From: Streptomyces griseorubiginosus
GTDB lineage: Bacteria > Actinomycetota > Actinomycetes > Streptomycetales > Streptomycetaceae
NCBI RefSeq assembly: GCF_001514195.1
Contig: NZ_KQ948744.1
Location: 248,001-312,000, forward strand
Direction of reading: 5' to 3'
Length of the DNA stretch: 64,000 bases
The notes under the pieces were generated by a model. The model saw only the letters and a program-made list of their open reading frames with translations, was not told where the DNA came from and ran no database searches. Position numbers and translations under genes: made by a program. Positions 49,924 through 57,578 of the stretch are shown here, piece by piece (positions within the stretch are counted from its first letter, which is position 1; each line of letters starts with the position of its first letter).

Positions 49924-51432
49924 CTAGGTCGCCAGTCCGCCGAAGCGCTCCCGCAGCTTGTACTTGAGGACCTTGCGCAGGGTCTCGTTGCGTGGCAGGG
50001 CGTCCACCACCTCCAGCTGTTCCGGCAGCTTGTGCGTCGACAGCCCTTGCGCGCGCAGGTACTCCGTCACGGTGTCCAGGGTCAACTCCGAGGCTGACTC
50101 GGGCTGTTCCACCACCGCACACACGCGTTCCCCGCGCTCGGCGTCCGGCAGGCCGATCACCGCCACGTCCCCGACGGCCGGATGCGCGGCCAGCAGGTCC
50201 TCGATCTCCTTCGCCGAGATGTTCTCGCCCTTGCGGATGATCACGTCCTTGAGCCGCCCGGTGAGCACGAGATGGCCGGTCGCGGTGAGATGCCCGAGGT
50301 CGCCCGTACGCAGATAGCCCTCCTCGTCGAAGGCCTCCGCCGTCTGCGCCGGATCCAGATACCCCTGGCACACGGCCTCCCCCTTCAGCCGCACCTCCCC
50401 GTCCACGATCCGCACGGACATCCCCTCCGGAGGCCTGCCCTCGGTCGTCGCCAGGTTCTCCACCGTGTCGTCCGGCGCCCCCATGGTGATCATCGGCACC
50501 TCGGTCATGCCGTACCCGTGGGTGAGCTGCACCCCCAACTCCCGTACGACGGCGTGATAGACCTCCGGCGGCTTGGGCGCCCCGCCACCGGCCAGCAGCC
50601 GCAGACTCGGGATGATCCTCTCGGCGGGCCGCTTGCGCTGCTCGGTGAGGAACATCGAGTAGAACGCCGTCGAACCGCCCGCCACCGTCACCCCGTGCCT
50701 GCGGTAGCCCTCCAGCGCGTCCGGCAGCGCGAACTGCTCGAACATCACCGCCGGGAAGCCGTACAGCAGCAGCATCACGGTGTAGTCAGGGCCCGCTATG
50801 TGGGCGTAGGGGAAGGCCATCGACCCCACGTCGTCCGGCGTCAGGTGCAGCGCATGCGCCAGGCAGGAGCCGCCCGCGATCAGCGAACGGTCCGTGTGCA
50901 GCACGCCCTTGGGGTCGGAGGTGGTCCCCGAGGTCCAGTAGATCCACCGGACCGCGGTGCCGTCGGCGGGCGGGGCGGGCAGCACGGCCGGATCGCCGTC
51001 CGGGAGGTCGTCGTACGCCTCGAAGATCCCCTTGGCGCCGAGCCGCCGGGCCATCTCGGTGTGGTCGAAGCCGCGCCAGACGCCCGGCACCGCGAAGAAC
51101 TCCGCCTTCGACTCCCGGAGGGCGAAGCCGACTTCGCGGTCCCGGTAGAAGGGGATGACCGGCGACTGCACCGCGCCCAGGCGGGCGAGCGCGAAGGAGA
51201 GCAGGGCCGTCTCGATACGGGTGGGCAGCTGCCAGGCGACGACCGTGCCGGGGCGTACGCCCATGTCGTACAGGCCGGCCGCCACCCGCTCGGCCCGCGT
51301 GCGGAGTTCGCCGAAGGTGAGCGTGCGGTCGTCCTGGAGGAGGACCGGGCGGTCGGGGGTCAGGTCGGCGCGGCGGGCGACCAGCTCCCACAGGGTGCGG
51401 GACGCGCTGAGCGCATGGGCGGTGTCGGTCAC
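49924..51432 (-). CDS. Acyl-CoA synthetase (cyclohexanecarboxylate-CoA-ligase-like)
   Basis: This 502-residue ANL ligase has A3 YWTSGTTSDPKGVLHT (about residue 170), A5 HGYGMTEVPMI, A8 YLRTGDLGHLTATGHLVLTGRLKD and A10 lysine in LPRNETLRKVLKYKL. It activates an organic acid for the acyl-CoA dehydrogenases encoded next door. The ATG at 51432 starts a divergent transcript opposite an acyl-CoA dehydrogenase gene, and a palindromic operator (51458-51474) lies between them. The actual acid is not deducible; related enzymes act on alicyclic and medium-chain acids. Confidence 0.92.
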   Translation of the reverse strand: MTDTAHALSASRTLWELVARRADLTPDRPVLLQDDRTLTFGELRTRAERVAAGLYDMGVRPGTVVAWQLPTRIETALLSFALARLGAVQSPVIPFYRDREVGFALRESKAEFFAVPGVWRGFDHTEMARRLGAKGIFEAYDDLPDGDPAVLPAPPADGTAVRWIYWTSGTTSDPKGVLHTDRSLIAGGSCLAHALHLTPDDVGSMAFPYAHIAGPDYTVMLLLYGFPAVMFEQFALPDALEGYRRHGVTVAGGSTAFYSMFLTEQRKRPAERIIPSLRLLAGGGAPKPPEVYHAVVRELGVQLTHGYGMTEVPMITMGAPDDTVENLATTEGRPPEGMSVRIVDGEVRLKGEAVCQGYLDPAQTAEAFDEEGYLRTGDLGHLTATGHLVLTGRLKDVIIRKGENISAKEIEDLLAAHPAVGDVAVIGLPDAERGERVCAVVEQPESASELTLDTVTEYLRAQGLSTHKLPEQLEVVDALPRNETLRKVLKYKLRERFGGLAT

Positions 51433-51457
51433 GGCGGCCCCCTCGTGCGGTGACAGA

Positions 51458-51474
51458 TCTGACGGGCAGTCAGA
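51458..51474. promoter_or_regulatory. 17-bp palindromic operator in a divergent promoter
   Basis: TCTGACGGGCAGTCAGA matches the 8-1-8 palindrome TCTGACGG-N-CCGTCAGA at 16 of 17 positions. It lies within a longer perfect repeat GATCTGAC...GTCAGATC (51456-51476). A near copy sits at 56565-56581. The layout is typical of TetR-family control of acyl-CoA genes. Confidence 0.65.
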
Positions 51475-51538
51475 TCGTGGCAGAGCGTAGGGCTCGACGC
51501 CTTGTCGGTCCAGGGGTGCGGGACTTAGCCTGCCAGAA

Positions 51539-51555
51539 TCTGACGATTCATCAGG
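51539..51555. promoter_or_regulatory. Degenerate second operator copy before the acyl-CoA dehydrogenase
   Basis: TCTGACGATTCATCAGG matches the same 17-bp pattern imperfectly, in the right arm especially. It is 14 nt before the ATG at 51570, a position that would block transcription or translation of that gene. Confidence 0.4.
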
Positions 51556-51569
51556 TAGGGGCGGCTGTC

Positions 51570-52703
51570 ATGGACCTCGCGTACACGCCGGAGGAGGAGG
51601 AGTTCCGGGCGCGGCTGCGCGAGTGGCTCGCCAAGGCCCTCCCCACGCTCCCGCCGAAGCCGTCCCCGCAGGACTGGCCCGGACGCAGGGCGTACGACCT
51701 CGGCTGGCAGCGCATGCTCTACGACGCCGGGTACGCGCACGTGCACTGGGACGCCTCGCCGACCACGCGGCTGATCTTCCTGGAGGAGACCGAGACCGCG
51801 GGCGCCCCCTATGTGGGCGCAGGGTTCGTCGGACTGCTGCACGCCGGGCCGACCGTCGCCGCGGAAGGCACCGCCGAGCAGCGGGAACGCTGGCTGCCGC
51901 CGATCCTGCGCGGCGAGGAGGTCTGGTGCCAGGGCTTCAGCGAACCGGACGCCGGCAGCGACCTGGCCGCGCTGCGCACGCGGGCCCGCAGGGACGGCGA
52001 CGACTACGTGGTGACCGGGTCCAAGATCTGGACCTCGCACGCCGAAGTGGCTGACTGGTGCGAGCTGTTGGTGCGGACCGATCCGGCGGCCCCGAAGCAT
52101 CGCGGGATCACCTGGCTGGCCATGCCGATGTCCGCGCCCGGGGTCGAGGTACGGCCCCTGCGGACGCTCGCCGGGTCCACCGAGTTCGCCGAGGTCTTCC
52201 TCGACGAGGTGCGGGTGCCGGTCGCGAACCGGGTGGGCGAGGAGAACGACGGCTGGCGCGTGACCATGGTGACGCTGTCCTTCGAGCGCGGGACGGCGTT
52301 CGTGGGGGAGGTGGTCGCCTGTCGGCGGGTGCTTCGGTCCGTTGCGGCTGAGGCTCGGGACAACGGGTGGTGGGACGACCCTTCTGTGCGGCGGCGGTTG
52401 GGGCGGCTCAACGCGGAGTTCCGGGCCCTGTGGCGGCTCACGCAGTGGAACGTGAGCGAGGCGGAGGCGAGTGGTGGGGTGCCGGGGGTGGGGGGTTCCG
52501 TCTTCAAGCTCCGGTATTCGCATGCGCGGCAGGAGTTGTACGACGTGGCGGCGGAGGTGCTGGGGGTGGAGTCGCTGGATCTTGAGCGTGGGTGGGTGCT
52601 CGAGCGGCTGTCGTCGTTGTCGTACACGATCGCGGCGGGGACTTCCCAGATTCAGCGGAACATCGTGGCCGAGCGGGTTCTTGGGTTGCCGAAAGGGCGG
52701 TGA
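51570..52703 (+). CDS. Acyl-CoA dehydrogenase (large partner)
   Basis: This 377-residue enzyme begins MDLAYTPEEEEFRARLREWL. It has the FAD/acyl-CoA motif CQGFSEPDAGSDLAALRTRA (about residue 117), KIWTSHAEVADW (about 152) and the family C-terminus AAGTSQIQRNIVAERVLGLP. It precedes a shorter acyl-CoA dehydrogenase; adjacent pairs in actinobacteria often form alpha2-beta2 heterotetramers acting on steroid side chains or branched acids. The ATG at 51570 is favoured over upstream GTGs because the operator lies just before it. Confidence 0.92.
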   Translation: MDLAYTPEEEEFRARLREWLAKALPTLPPKPSPQDWPGRRAYDLGWQRMLYDAGYAHVHWDASPTTRLIFLEETETAGAPYVGAGFVGLLHAGPTVAAEGTAEQRERWLPPILRGEEVWCQGFSEPDAGSDLAALRTRARRDGDDYVVTGSKIWTSHAEVADWCELLVRTDPAAPKHRGITWLAMPMSAPGVEVRPLRTLAGSTEFAEVFLDEVRVPVANRVGEENDGWRVTMVTLSFERGTAFVGEVVACRRVLRSVAAEARDNGWWDDPSVRRRLGRLNAEFRALWRLTQWNVSEAEASGGVPGVGGSVFKLRYSHARQELYDVAAEVLGVESLDLERGWVLERLSSLSYTIAAGTSQIQRNIVAERVLGLPKGR

Positions 52704-52744
52704 GTGCGGGGTGCGGTGGTTTGGCGAGTGCGGGCCGGTGGGGG

Positions 52745-52799
52745 CTGGTCGCGCCCACGCGGCGGAGCCGCATATCGATACAGCCCCGCGCCCCTGGGG
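52745..52799 (-). repeat. Type-B dispersed repeat between the two dehydrogenase genes
   Basis: The CACGCGGCGGAGCCGCATAT hairpin section is followed by CAGCCCCGCGCCCCT. It is the reverse orientation of the copy at 2219-2265 and sits in a 132-nt gap within a probable operon. Confidence 0.85.
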
Positions 52800-52835
52800 A
52801 GGTCACCGCGACCAGCGTTGAGAAGGGGCCTGGGT

Positions 52836-53708
52836 GTGCGGTTTCAACTGACTGATGATCAGGTGGCGTTGCGGGACGGCGTGCGGGGGTTGCTTGCCCG
52901 GCGGTTCGATGGGGCGGCGCTGCGGGATGCTGTGGAGGCTCCCGGGCTGGACCGTGGGCTGTGGCGGGAACTGGGTGCCGCTGGGTTCTTTTCGCTGCGG
53001 GTGCCCGAGGCTGACGGCGGGGTCGGACTCGGTCTGCCTGAGGCCGTGTTGGTCTTCGAGGAGGCCGGTCGGGTGCTGTTGCCCGGACCGCTGGTGGCGA
53101 CCCACCTCGCCGCCGGTGTCGTGGAGGGGGCCGCCGACGGGGAGGTCGTGGTGGCCGGTGTCGATTCCGGTGGGCTCGTGGAGTGGCTGGACGCGGCGGA
53201 CGTCGTGCGCGGCGATGCCAGCGGGGCCGTACCTCTGACCTCGGTGGATCCGCTCACCCCGCTGCACCGGGTGCCCGGGGCAGGCGCGCGTGCCGTCGAT
53301 CCGGTCGCCGTGCTGCTCACCGCCGCCGAGCAGCTGGGCACGGCCACGCGTGCGTGCGAGCTGGCCGTCCAACACGCCCGGACCCGGGAGCAGTTCGGGC
53401 AGCCGATCGGGGCGTTCCAGGCGGTCAAGCATCTGTGCGCGGGGATGCTGGTGCGGGCGGAGACGGCACGGGCCGCGGTGTACGCGGCCGCCGTGACCGC
53501 CGACCCGGTGGACATCGCCGCGGCCCGGCTGCTGGCCGACGAGGCGGCCGAACGGGGGGCCCGCGACTGCCTCCAGGTGCACGGTGGGATGGGGTTCACC
53601 TGGGAGTGCGAGGTGCAGCTGCTGTTGAAGCGGGCCTGGGTGCGGGCCCGGCGGGGCGGCGGCGGTGCGGAGAGCGAGGAGTCGCTCGCCGCCGATCTGT
53701 TGGCCTGA
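52836..53708 (+). CDS. Acyl-CoA dehydrogenase (short partner)
   Basis: This 290-residue protein starts VRFQLTDDQVALRDGVRGLL at the GTG at 52836. It is shorter than usual (350-400): the central beta-barrel region between LVATHLAAGVVEG and VPGAGARAVD is reduced, while the C-terminal helical domain is complete (ARTREQFGQPIGAFQAVKH; CLQVHGGMGFTWECEVQLLL). Such short subunits usually lack full FAD or catalytic function alone and pair with a larger one, here the upstream gene. The pairing is inferred from adjacency. Confidence 0.88.
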   Translation: MRFQLTDDQVALRDGVRGLLARRFDGAALRDAVEAPGLDRGLWRELGAAGFFSLRVPEADGGVGLGLPEAVLVFEEAGRVLLPGPLVATHLAAGVVEGAADGEVVVAGVDSGGLVEWLDAADVVRGDASGAVPLTSVDPLTPLHRVPGAGARAVDPVAVLLTAAEQLGTATRACELAVQHARTREQFGQPIGAFQAVKHLCAGMLVRAETARAAVYAAAVTADPVDIAAARLLADEAAERGARDCLQVHGGMGFTWECEVQLLLKRAWVRARRGGGGAESEESLAADLLA

Positions 53709-54202
53709 GGCGGCCCACGGACTGCCGGTCTCCGGTGCGCCCGGTGTGGATGTCGCGGATTGTGGCATACCGGAATCACGGAGCGTTGATATCGGGTTGT
53801 GTCCTATGTGTGACTCGTCACGTCCTGGAGTCGGCGGCCTGCTCCGGTACCTTGTGTGAGATGCGAGTGGTTCGGAGCCTGAGCCATGCCGGTGTTGCCG
53901 AGGGGGCCGCGCCGGACCCGCCGGTGCGCGCCGCTGCTCGCAGGTCGGACAGGCCTGGACCTGCCGCCTGTTCGACTCCCCGCCGCGAGCGTCGCACAGT
54001 ATCCCGCACGGGTACTCCTTCGCGCTGGAATATGCCCGAAGCGCTTGTTGGGGTGACTGTACGTCAACCATGCTGTCTCGTAAGGGACTCACGTTCTGTG
54101 ACCCCGGCTTTGGCCATTGTTCTGGCCATGAAAAAAATGGCTACGATCGTGGCCCTCGTGAGGCGCGAGGCCATGGGCCCGCCGGTTCGGATGGTGTGAG
54201 CG
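53709..54202 (+). other. Intergenic region with probable promoter of the anti-sigma ATPase gene
   Basis: This 494-nt gap contains a TTGTTC (54117-54122) / TACGAT (54142-54147) pair with 19-nt spacing, about 55 nt before the GTG at 54203. A small hairpin with an A7 loop (54124-54142) lies over the spacer. An open frame 53861-54199 begins MRVVRSLSHAGVAEG but has Arg-rich, unbiased content, so I do not call it a gene. Confidence 0.5.
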
Positions 54203-54685
54203 GTGCAGGTGCTTCAAGTGCAGTTGGAGATCCGGCCCGACCCCGCAGAAGTGGGGCGAGCCCGGCGGTGGGCCCGCGCGCGGCTCGTCGGATCCGGGGT
54301 GGGGGCCGACGAACCGCTTGCCGAGACCCTGATCCTGCTCGTGTCCGAACTGGTCACCAACGCCGTGGTGCACACCGGTCGGCCTGCCGTGCTGCGGCTG
54401 TCCCTGCCGGGCGGGGAGGCGGAGGCGGAGACGGTACCCGTCCGCCTGGAGGTGGCCGACCGCAGCGGTCTGGCTCCGGTGCCGCGGTGGGTGGACGGCG
54501 ACGCGACCGGCGGCCGCGGCCTCGCTCTGGTGGACGGCCTCGCCGACCGCTGGGGCTGGAGCCGGGAGGGCGCCGGCAAGAGCATCTGGTGCGAACTCGA
54601 CCGCTGTGAGCGGCCGCAGCAGGACACGAAGGTCTACGACATCGAGGCGGCGGCCTATGAGGGGCTGGCGTTCGAGGCGGTGTGA
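54203..54685 (+). CDS. RsbW-like anti-sigma factor ATPase (HATPase_c_2)
   Basis: This 160-residue GHKL ATPase has N-box ETLILLVSELVTNAVVHTG (about residues 41-59), G1 VEVADRSG-type LEVADRSGLAP and G2 GGRGLALVDGLADRWGW (about residue 107). Streptomyces have dozens of such proteins, which inhibit sigma factors and phosphorylate STAS antagonists. The GTG at 54203 opens with VQVLQVQLEIRPDPAEV. Its sigma partner is not evident; the STAS protein at 48338 is a nearby candidate, but not linked in an operon. Confidence 0.9.
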   Translation: MQVLQVQLEIRPDPAEVGRARRWARARLVGSGVGADEPLAETLILLVSELVTNAVVHTGRPAVLRLSLPGGEAEAETVPVRLEVADRSGLAPVPRWVDGDATGGRGLALVDGLADRWGWSREGAGKSIWCELDRCERPQQDTKVYDIEAAAYEGLAFEAV

Positions 54686-55590
54686 CCGGAGCGGGGGCCG
54701 CCCCGGGGAGTGCTCGTCGTAGTGACTGGTCAGGGCTTGCCCGTCGTGGTGGCTGGTCAGAGCTTGCCCGTCGTGGTGTCCGGGGCCTGCCCGCGGGGGT
54801 GTTCTGGGCGTGCTCGTGGCGATGGTCCCGGGCCCACCCATGGCGATGTCCCCGGGGCCTGCTCGTCGTATGGTCGCCCGCCGTTCGCATGGTCGCGGAC
54901 TGCCCGTCGTACGGTGGTGGATCTGCCTGGCTGGTGGCGGGGGACGTGCCCGGCCCTTGGCCGCCAACTTGCCTGGCTCGTGGGCGCCGACCCCAGGGCC
55001 CGGGGGCGTGGACTCGCCCAGCCCGTGGTCGCCAAACCGCCAGCCCGCCGCCAACCCGTACGGCCCGTGGTCGTTGACTCGCCCAGCCTGTGGCCGGCAA
55101 TCCGCCAACCCAGTACGGCCCGTGGTCGTGCACTCACCCAGGCCCTGGCCGCCACACCGCCAGGCCCTGGTTGCCAACCCGCCCAGCCCGGAGGTCGCCA
55201 ACCCACCCGGCCCCCGGTCCCGGAAGCCCCCCGGCGCACAGGGCGTGGCGCTCGCCCCCCGCCCAGGGAATCGCCCGGCGCATGGTTGCAGAAAGCCGCC
55301 CCGGCCCTCCTCGCGGTGTGCCGGTGCGCCGGGGGGTGCATCGGTGCGCGGCGGTGCGAAACCGGACGTAAGTCACTATTCGGCTGTGCGGTGTTGACGC
55401 ACTGTGTTCGATTGATCACGCTGGTGTCAGCGATTCGCCGCGAGGGGACGCCGAGGGCCTCGGTGACGGAGGTCCTCGACGAGAGTGGATCGTGAGGCGG
55501 TGTCGACTCCCCCAGGGCACAGGGGAGTCGATGACGGCGGCGCGCGACGTCGAGCTCGGGGCGGGCCTGCGCGCGCCGCCGACCGACCCC
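54686..55590. repeat. Long interval of degenerate repeats without a supported gene
   Basis: This 905-nt gap lies between convergent genes. From about 54720 to 55230 it is built of decayed repeats: units with CTTGCCCGTCGTGGT at the left, and 55-60 bp units containing TACGGCCCGTGGTCG (near 55058 and 55115) further right. 55370-55590 is more normal in composition and carries TTGACG/promoter-like patches and a short frame ending VTEVLDESGS at 55495, which could be a gene remnant. Nothing here is convincing as coding. Confidence 0.55.
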
Positions 55591-56517
55591 TCAGAGGACC
55601 GCCACCGGGGCCACCGGCGTACCGGTGCCGCCGACGAACGGCTCGGGCATCGCCGACAGCAGGAACGCGTAGCGGCCCTCTTCTCCACAGGCTGTGGACA
55701 ATTCCTCCAGGTTCCAGTTCTGGCCCTGGAGCATCCCCATCTCCACCAGGTCCAGCGCGTGCACCGGCAGCCACAGGTCCTCGATCTCCGGCGGGAAGAC
55801 TTCGAAGGTCAGGGTGTCATTGGCGACCGCCGCGACATCGCGCGCGTGGAACCACTCCGGAGTACGGACCGACAGGCCCGGCGAGGGGTAGGCGTAGGCC
55901 TCCCTGTCCCCTGCCAGGTACGCCTGGATCTGCCCGGTCCGTACGAGCACGACGTCACCGGCACGCACCCGCGTGCCCGCGAGTTCCTCCGCCGCCTCCA
56001 GGTCTTCCGGCGTCACCGCGTGCCCCCCGTCGAGCCGCGCCACGCCCCGCGCGCGGGCCACATCCAGGAGCACCCCGCGCGAGACGACGTGCCGCGCCTT
56101 GTCGATGCCGCTGAACTCGGCGCCGCCGTGCGGGGTGATGGTGCCGGCCGGGCGGCCGTTGTAGAGCATCCCCGAGTGCGAGGCGTGGGTGAGCGCGTCC
56201 CAGTGGGTGGCCGCCTGGAGCCCCATGGTCACCACGTCGTCGCTGCACGCGACCGTCCCCGGGCCGAAGAGCTCCTGGTTGATCTGCACCATCGTGTGCA
56301 GGGGGTTGACCCGGCCCGGCATCACCCCGGTCTGCACGCCGTCCTGCTTCAAGGGGAGCGCCAAGGGGACGCGGCGCCCGGTGCGGACCGTCGCCACCGC
56401 CTCGCGGACGACCTCGTCGGTGATCAGGTTCAGGGTGCCGATCTCGTCGTCGGCGCCCCAACGCCCCCAGTTGTTCACGCGCTTGGCGATGTCGTGGAAC
56501 GCGGCCGGAAGTGACAT
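55591..56517 (-). CDS. Cyclase-family metal-dependent hydrolase (kynurenine-formamidase-like)
   Basis: This 308-residue protein belongs to the Cyclase/KynB family. The metal-binding HxGTHxD motif appears as THWDALTHASHSG (about residue 104), and a second conserved part is DVVLVRTGQ (about 188). Many cluster members hydrolyse ring amides, lactones or formyl groups. Here it lies divergent from an SDR/acyl-CoA dehydrogenase operon and probably acts in the same catabolic route (inference). The ATG at 56517 is close to the shared operator. Confidence 0.88.
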   Translation of the reverse strand: MSLPAAFHDIAKRVNNWGRWGADDEIGTLNLITDEVVREAVATVRTGRRVPLALPLKQDGVQTGVMPGRVNPLHTMVQINQELFGPGTVACSDDVVTMGLQAATHWDALTHASHSGMLYNGRPAGTITPHGGAEFSGIDKARHVVSRGVLLDVARARGVARLDGGHAVTPEDLEAAEELAGTRVRAGDVVLVRTGQIQAYLAGDREAYAYPSPGLSVRTPEWFHARDVAAVANDTLTFEVFPPEIEDLWLPVHALDLVEMGMLQGQNWNLEELSTACGEEGRYAFLLSAMPEPFVGGTGTPVAPVAVL

Positions 56518-56534
56518 CGGGCCCTCCCCGGGGC

Positions 56535-56581
56535 TTGTGTCCGCACATCTGACGGGTCATAAAATCTAACGGTCCGTCAGA
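56535..56581 (+). promoter_or_regulatory. Promoter and 17-bp operator of the SDR operon
   Basis: TTGTGT (56535-56540) and TAAAAT (56560-56565) form a likely promoter. TCTAACGGTCCGTCAGA (56565-56581) begins on the last -10 base and is a near-perfect 8-1-8 palindrome matching 51458-51474. A further TCTGACGG half-site lies at 56548-56555 between the two boxes. Confidence 0.65.
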
Positions 56582-56602
56582 AACCGCGGGAAGGGGCCGG
56601 GC

Positions 56603-57469
56603 GTGGGGAACTTCTTGGCAGGCAAGGTGGTCGCCGTTACCGGCGCGGGGCGGGGGATCGGACGAGCGGTGGCCCTGGCCGCGGCGGCCGAGGGGGCCAA
56701 GGTCGTCGTCAACGACTACGGCGTCTCCGTGGACGGGGCGTCCCCCACGAGCGAGGTCGCCTCCGCGGTGGTGAAGGAGATCGAGGCGGCCGGGGGTGAG
56801 GCCGTCGCCGTGGCCGACGACATCTCGACCATGGCGGGCGGCCAGCGGGTCGTCGACACCGCGCTGGCCTCCTACGGGCGGCTCGACGGGGTGGTGTGCG
56901 TGGCCGGGATCCTGCGCGAGCGGATGCTGTTCAACATGTCCGAGGAGGAGTGGGATCCGGTCCTCGCGACCCATCTCAAGGGGACGTTCACCGTCTTCCG
57001 GGCGGCCTCCGCGGTGATGCGGCAGCAGCGGGCCGGGACGTTGATCGGGTTCACCAGCGGAAACCACCAGGGGTCCTTCTCGCAGGCCAACTACAGCGCC
57101 GCGAAAGGCGGGATCATCTCGCTCGTGCGCAGCGCGGCCCTCGCGATGCACAAGTACGGGGTGACCGCGAACGCGGTGGCGCCGGTGGCTCGTACGCGGA
57201 TGTCGGCGAACGTCCCCTTCGACCTGGCGGAGATCGGGGAGCCGGAGGACGTGGCCGCGATGGTGGTGTATCTGCTGTCCTCGCGGGCCCGGGAGATCAC
57301 CGGGCAGGTGTACACGGTGGCGGGGTCGAAGATCGCGGTGTGGGCGCAGCCGCGGGAGGTGCGTGCCGCGTATGCCTCCGGCGGGTGGACGCCCGAGTCG
57401 ATCGCGGAGTTCTTGCCGGGGTCGGTGGGGGTGGATCCGATGCCGTTGCTTTCGGGGCCGGGCGCCTAG
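56603..57469 (+). CDS. Short-chain dehydrogenase/reductase
   Basis: This 288-residue SDR has the NAD(P) motif VTGAGRGIGRAVALA (about residue 13), VVVNDYGVSVDG, and the catalytic Tyr/Lys in NYSAAKGGIISL (about residue 164). It resembles the hydroxyacyl-CoA dehydrogenases of multifunctional peroxisomal-type beta-oxidation, so it probably oxidises a 3-hydroxyacyl-CoA. A GTG start with GGAAGGGG lies 13 nt upstream. It is the first gene of an operon with an acyl-CoA dehydrogenase and an alcohol dehydrogenase. Confidence 0.92.
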   Translation: MGNFLAGKVVAVTGAGRGIGRAVALAAAAEGAKVVVNDYGVSVDGASPTSEVASAVVKEIEAAGGEAVAVADDISTMAGGQRVVDTALASYGRLDGVVCVAGILRERMLFNMSEEEWDPVLATHLKGTFTVFRAASAVMRQQRAGTLIGFTSGNHQGSFSQANYSAAKGGIISLVRSAALAMHKYGVTANAVAPVARTRMSANVPFDLAEIGEPEDVAAMVVYLLSSRAREITGQVYTVAGSKIAVWAQPREVRAAYASGGWTPESIAEFLPGSVGVDPMPLLSGPGA

Positions 57470-57515
57470 TCATTGAGGGGTGCGCGTCGAAGGGCGGCTG
57501 CGGGTCGGTTGTGGC

Positions 57516-57543
57516 CGGTCGCGCAGTTCCCCGCGCCCCTGGG
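57516..57543 (+). repeat. Type-A dispersed repeat between SDR and dehydrogenase genes
   Basis: A GGTCGCGCAGTTCCCCGCGC core starts 47 nt after the SDR stop and lies inside a probable operon. Confidence 0.85.
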
Positions 57544-57578
57544 TGGGACTCCGGGGCCTGAGCGGAGAGGAGACCTTC

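Noticed and set aside
53861..54199. Possible 112-residue ORF before the anti-sigma ATPase gene
   Set aside because: The sequence is Arg/Pro-rich, the codon bias is not that of neighbouring genes, and a promoter-like pair lies inside it.
54089..55201. A 370-codon minus-strand frame through the repeat desert
   Set aside because: Its sequence is made of the degenerate DNA repeats and of antisense to the ATPase gene. There are no motifs.
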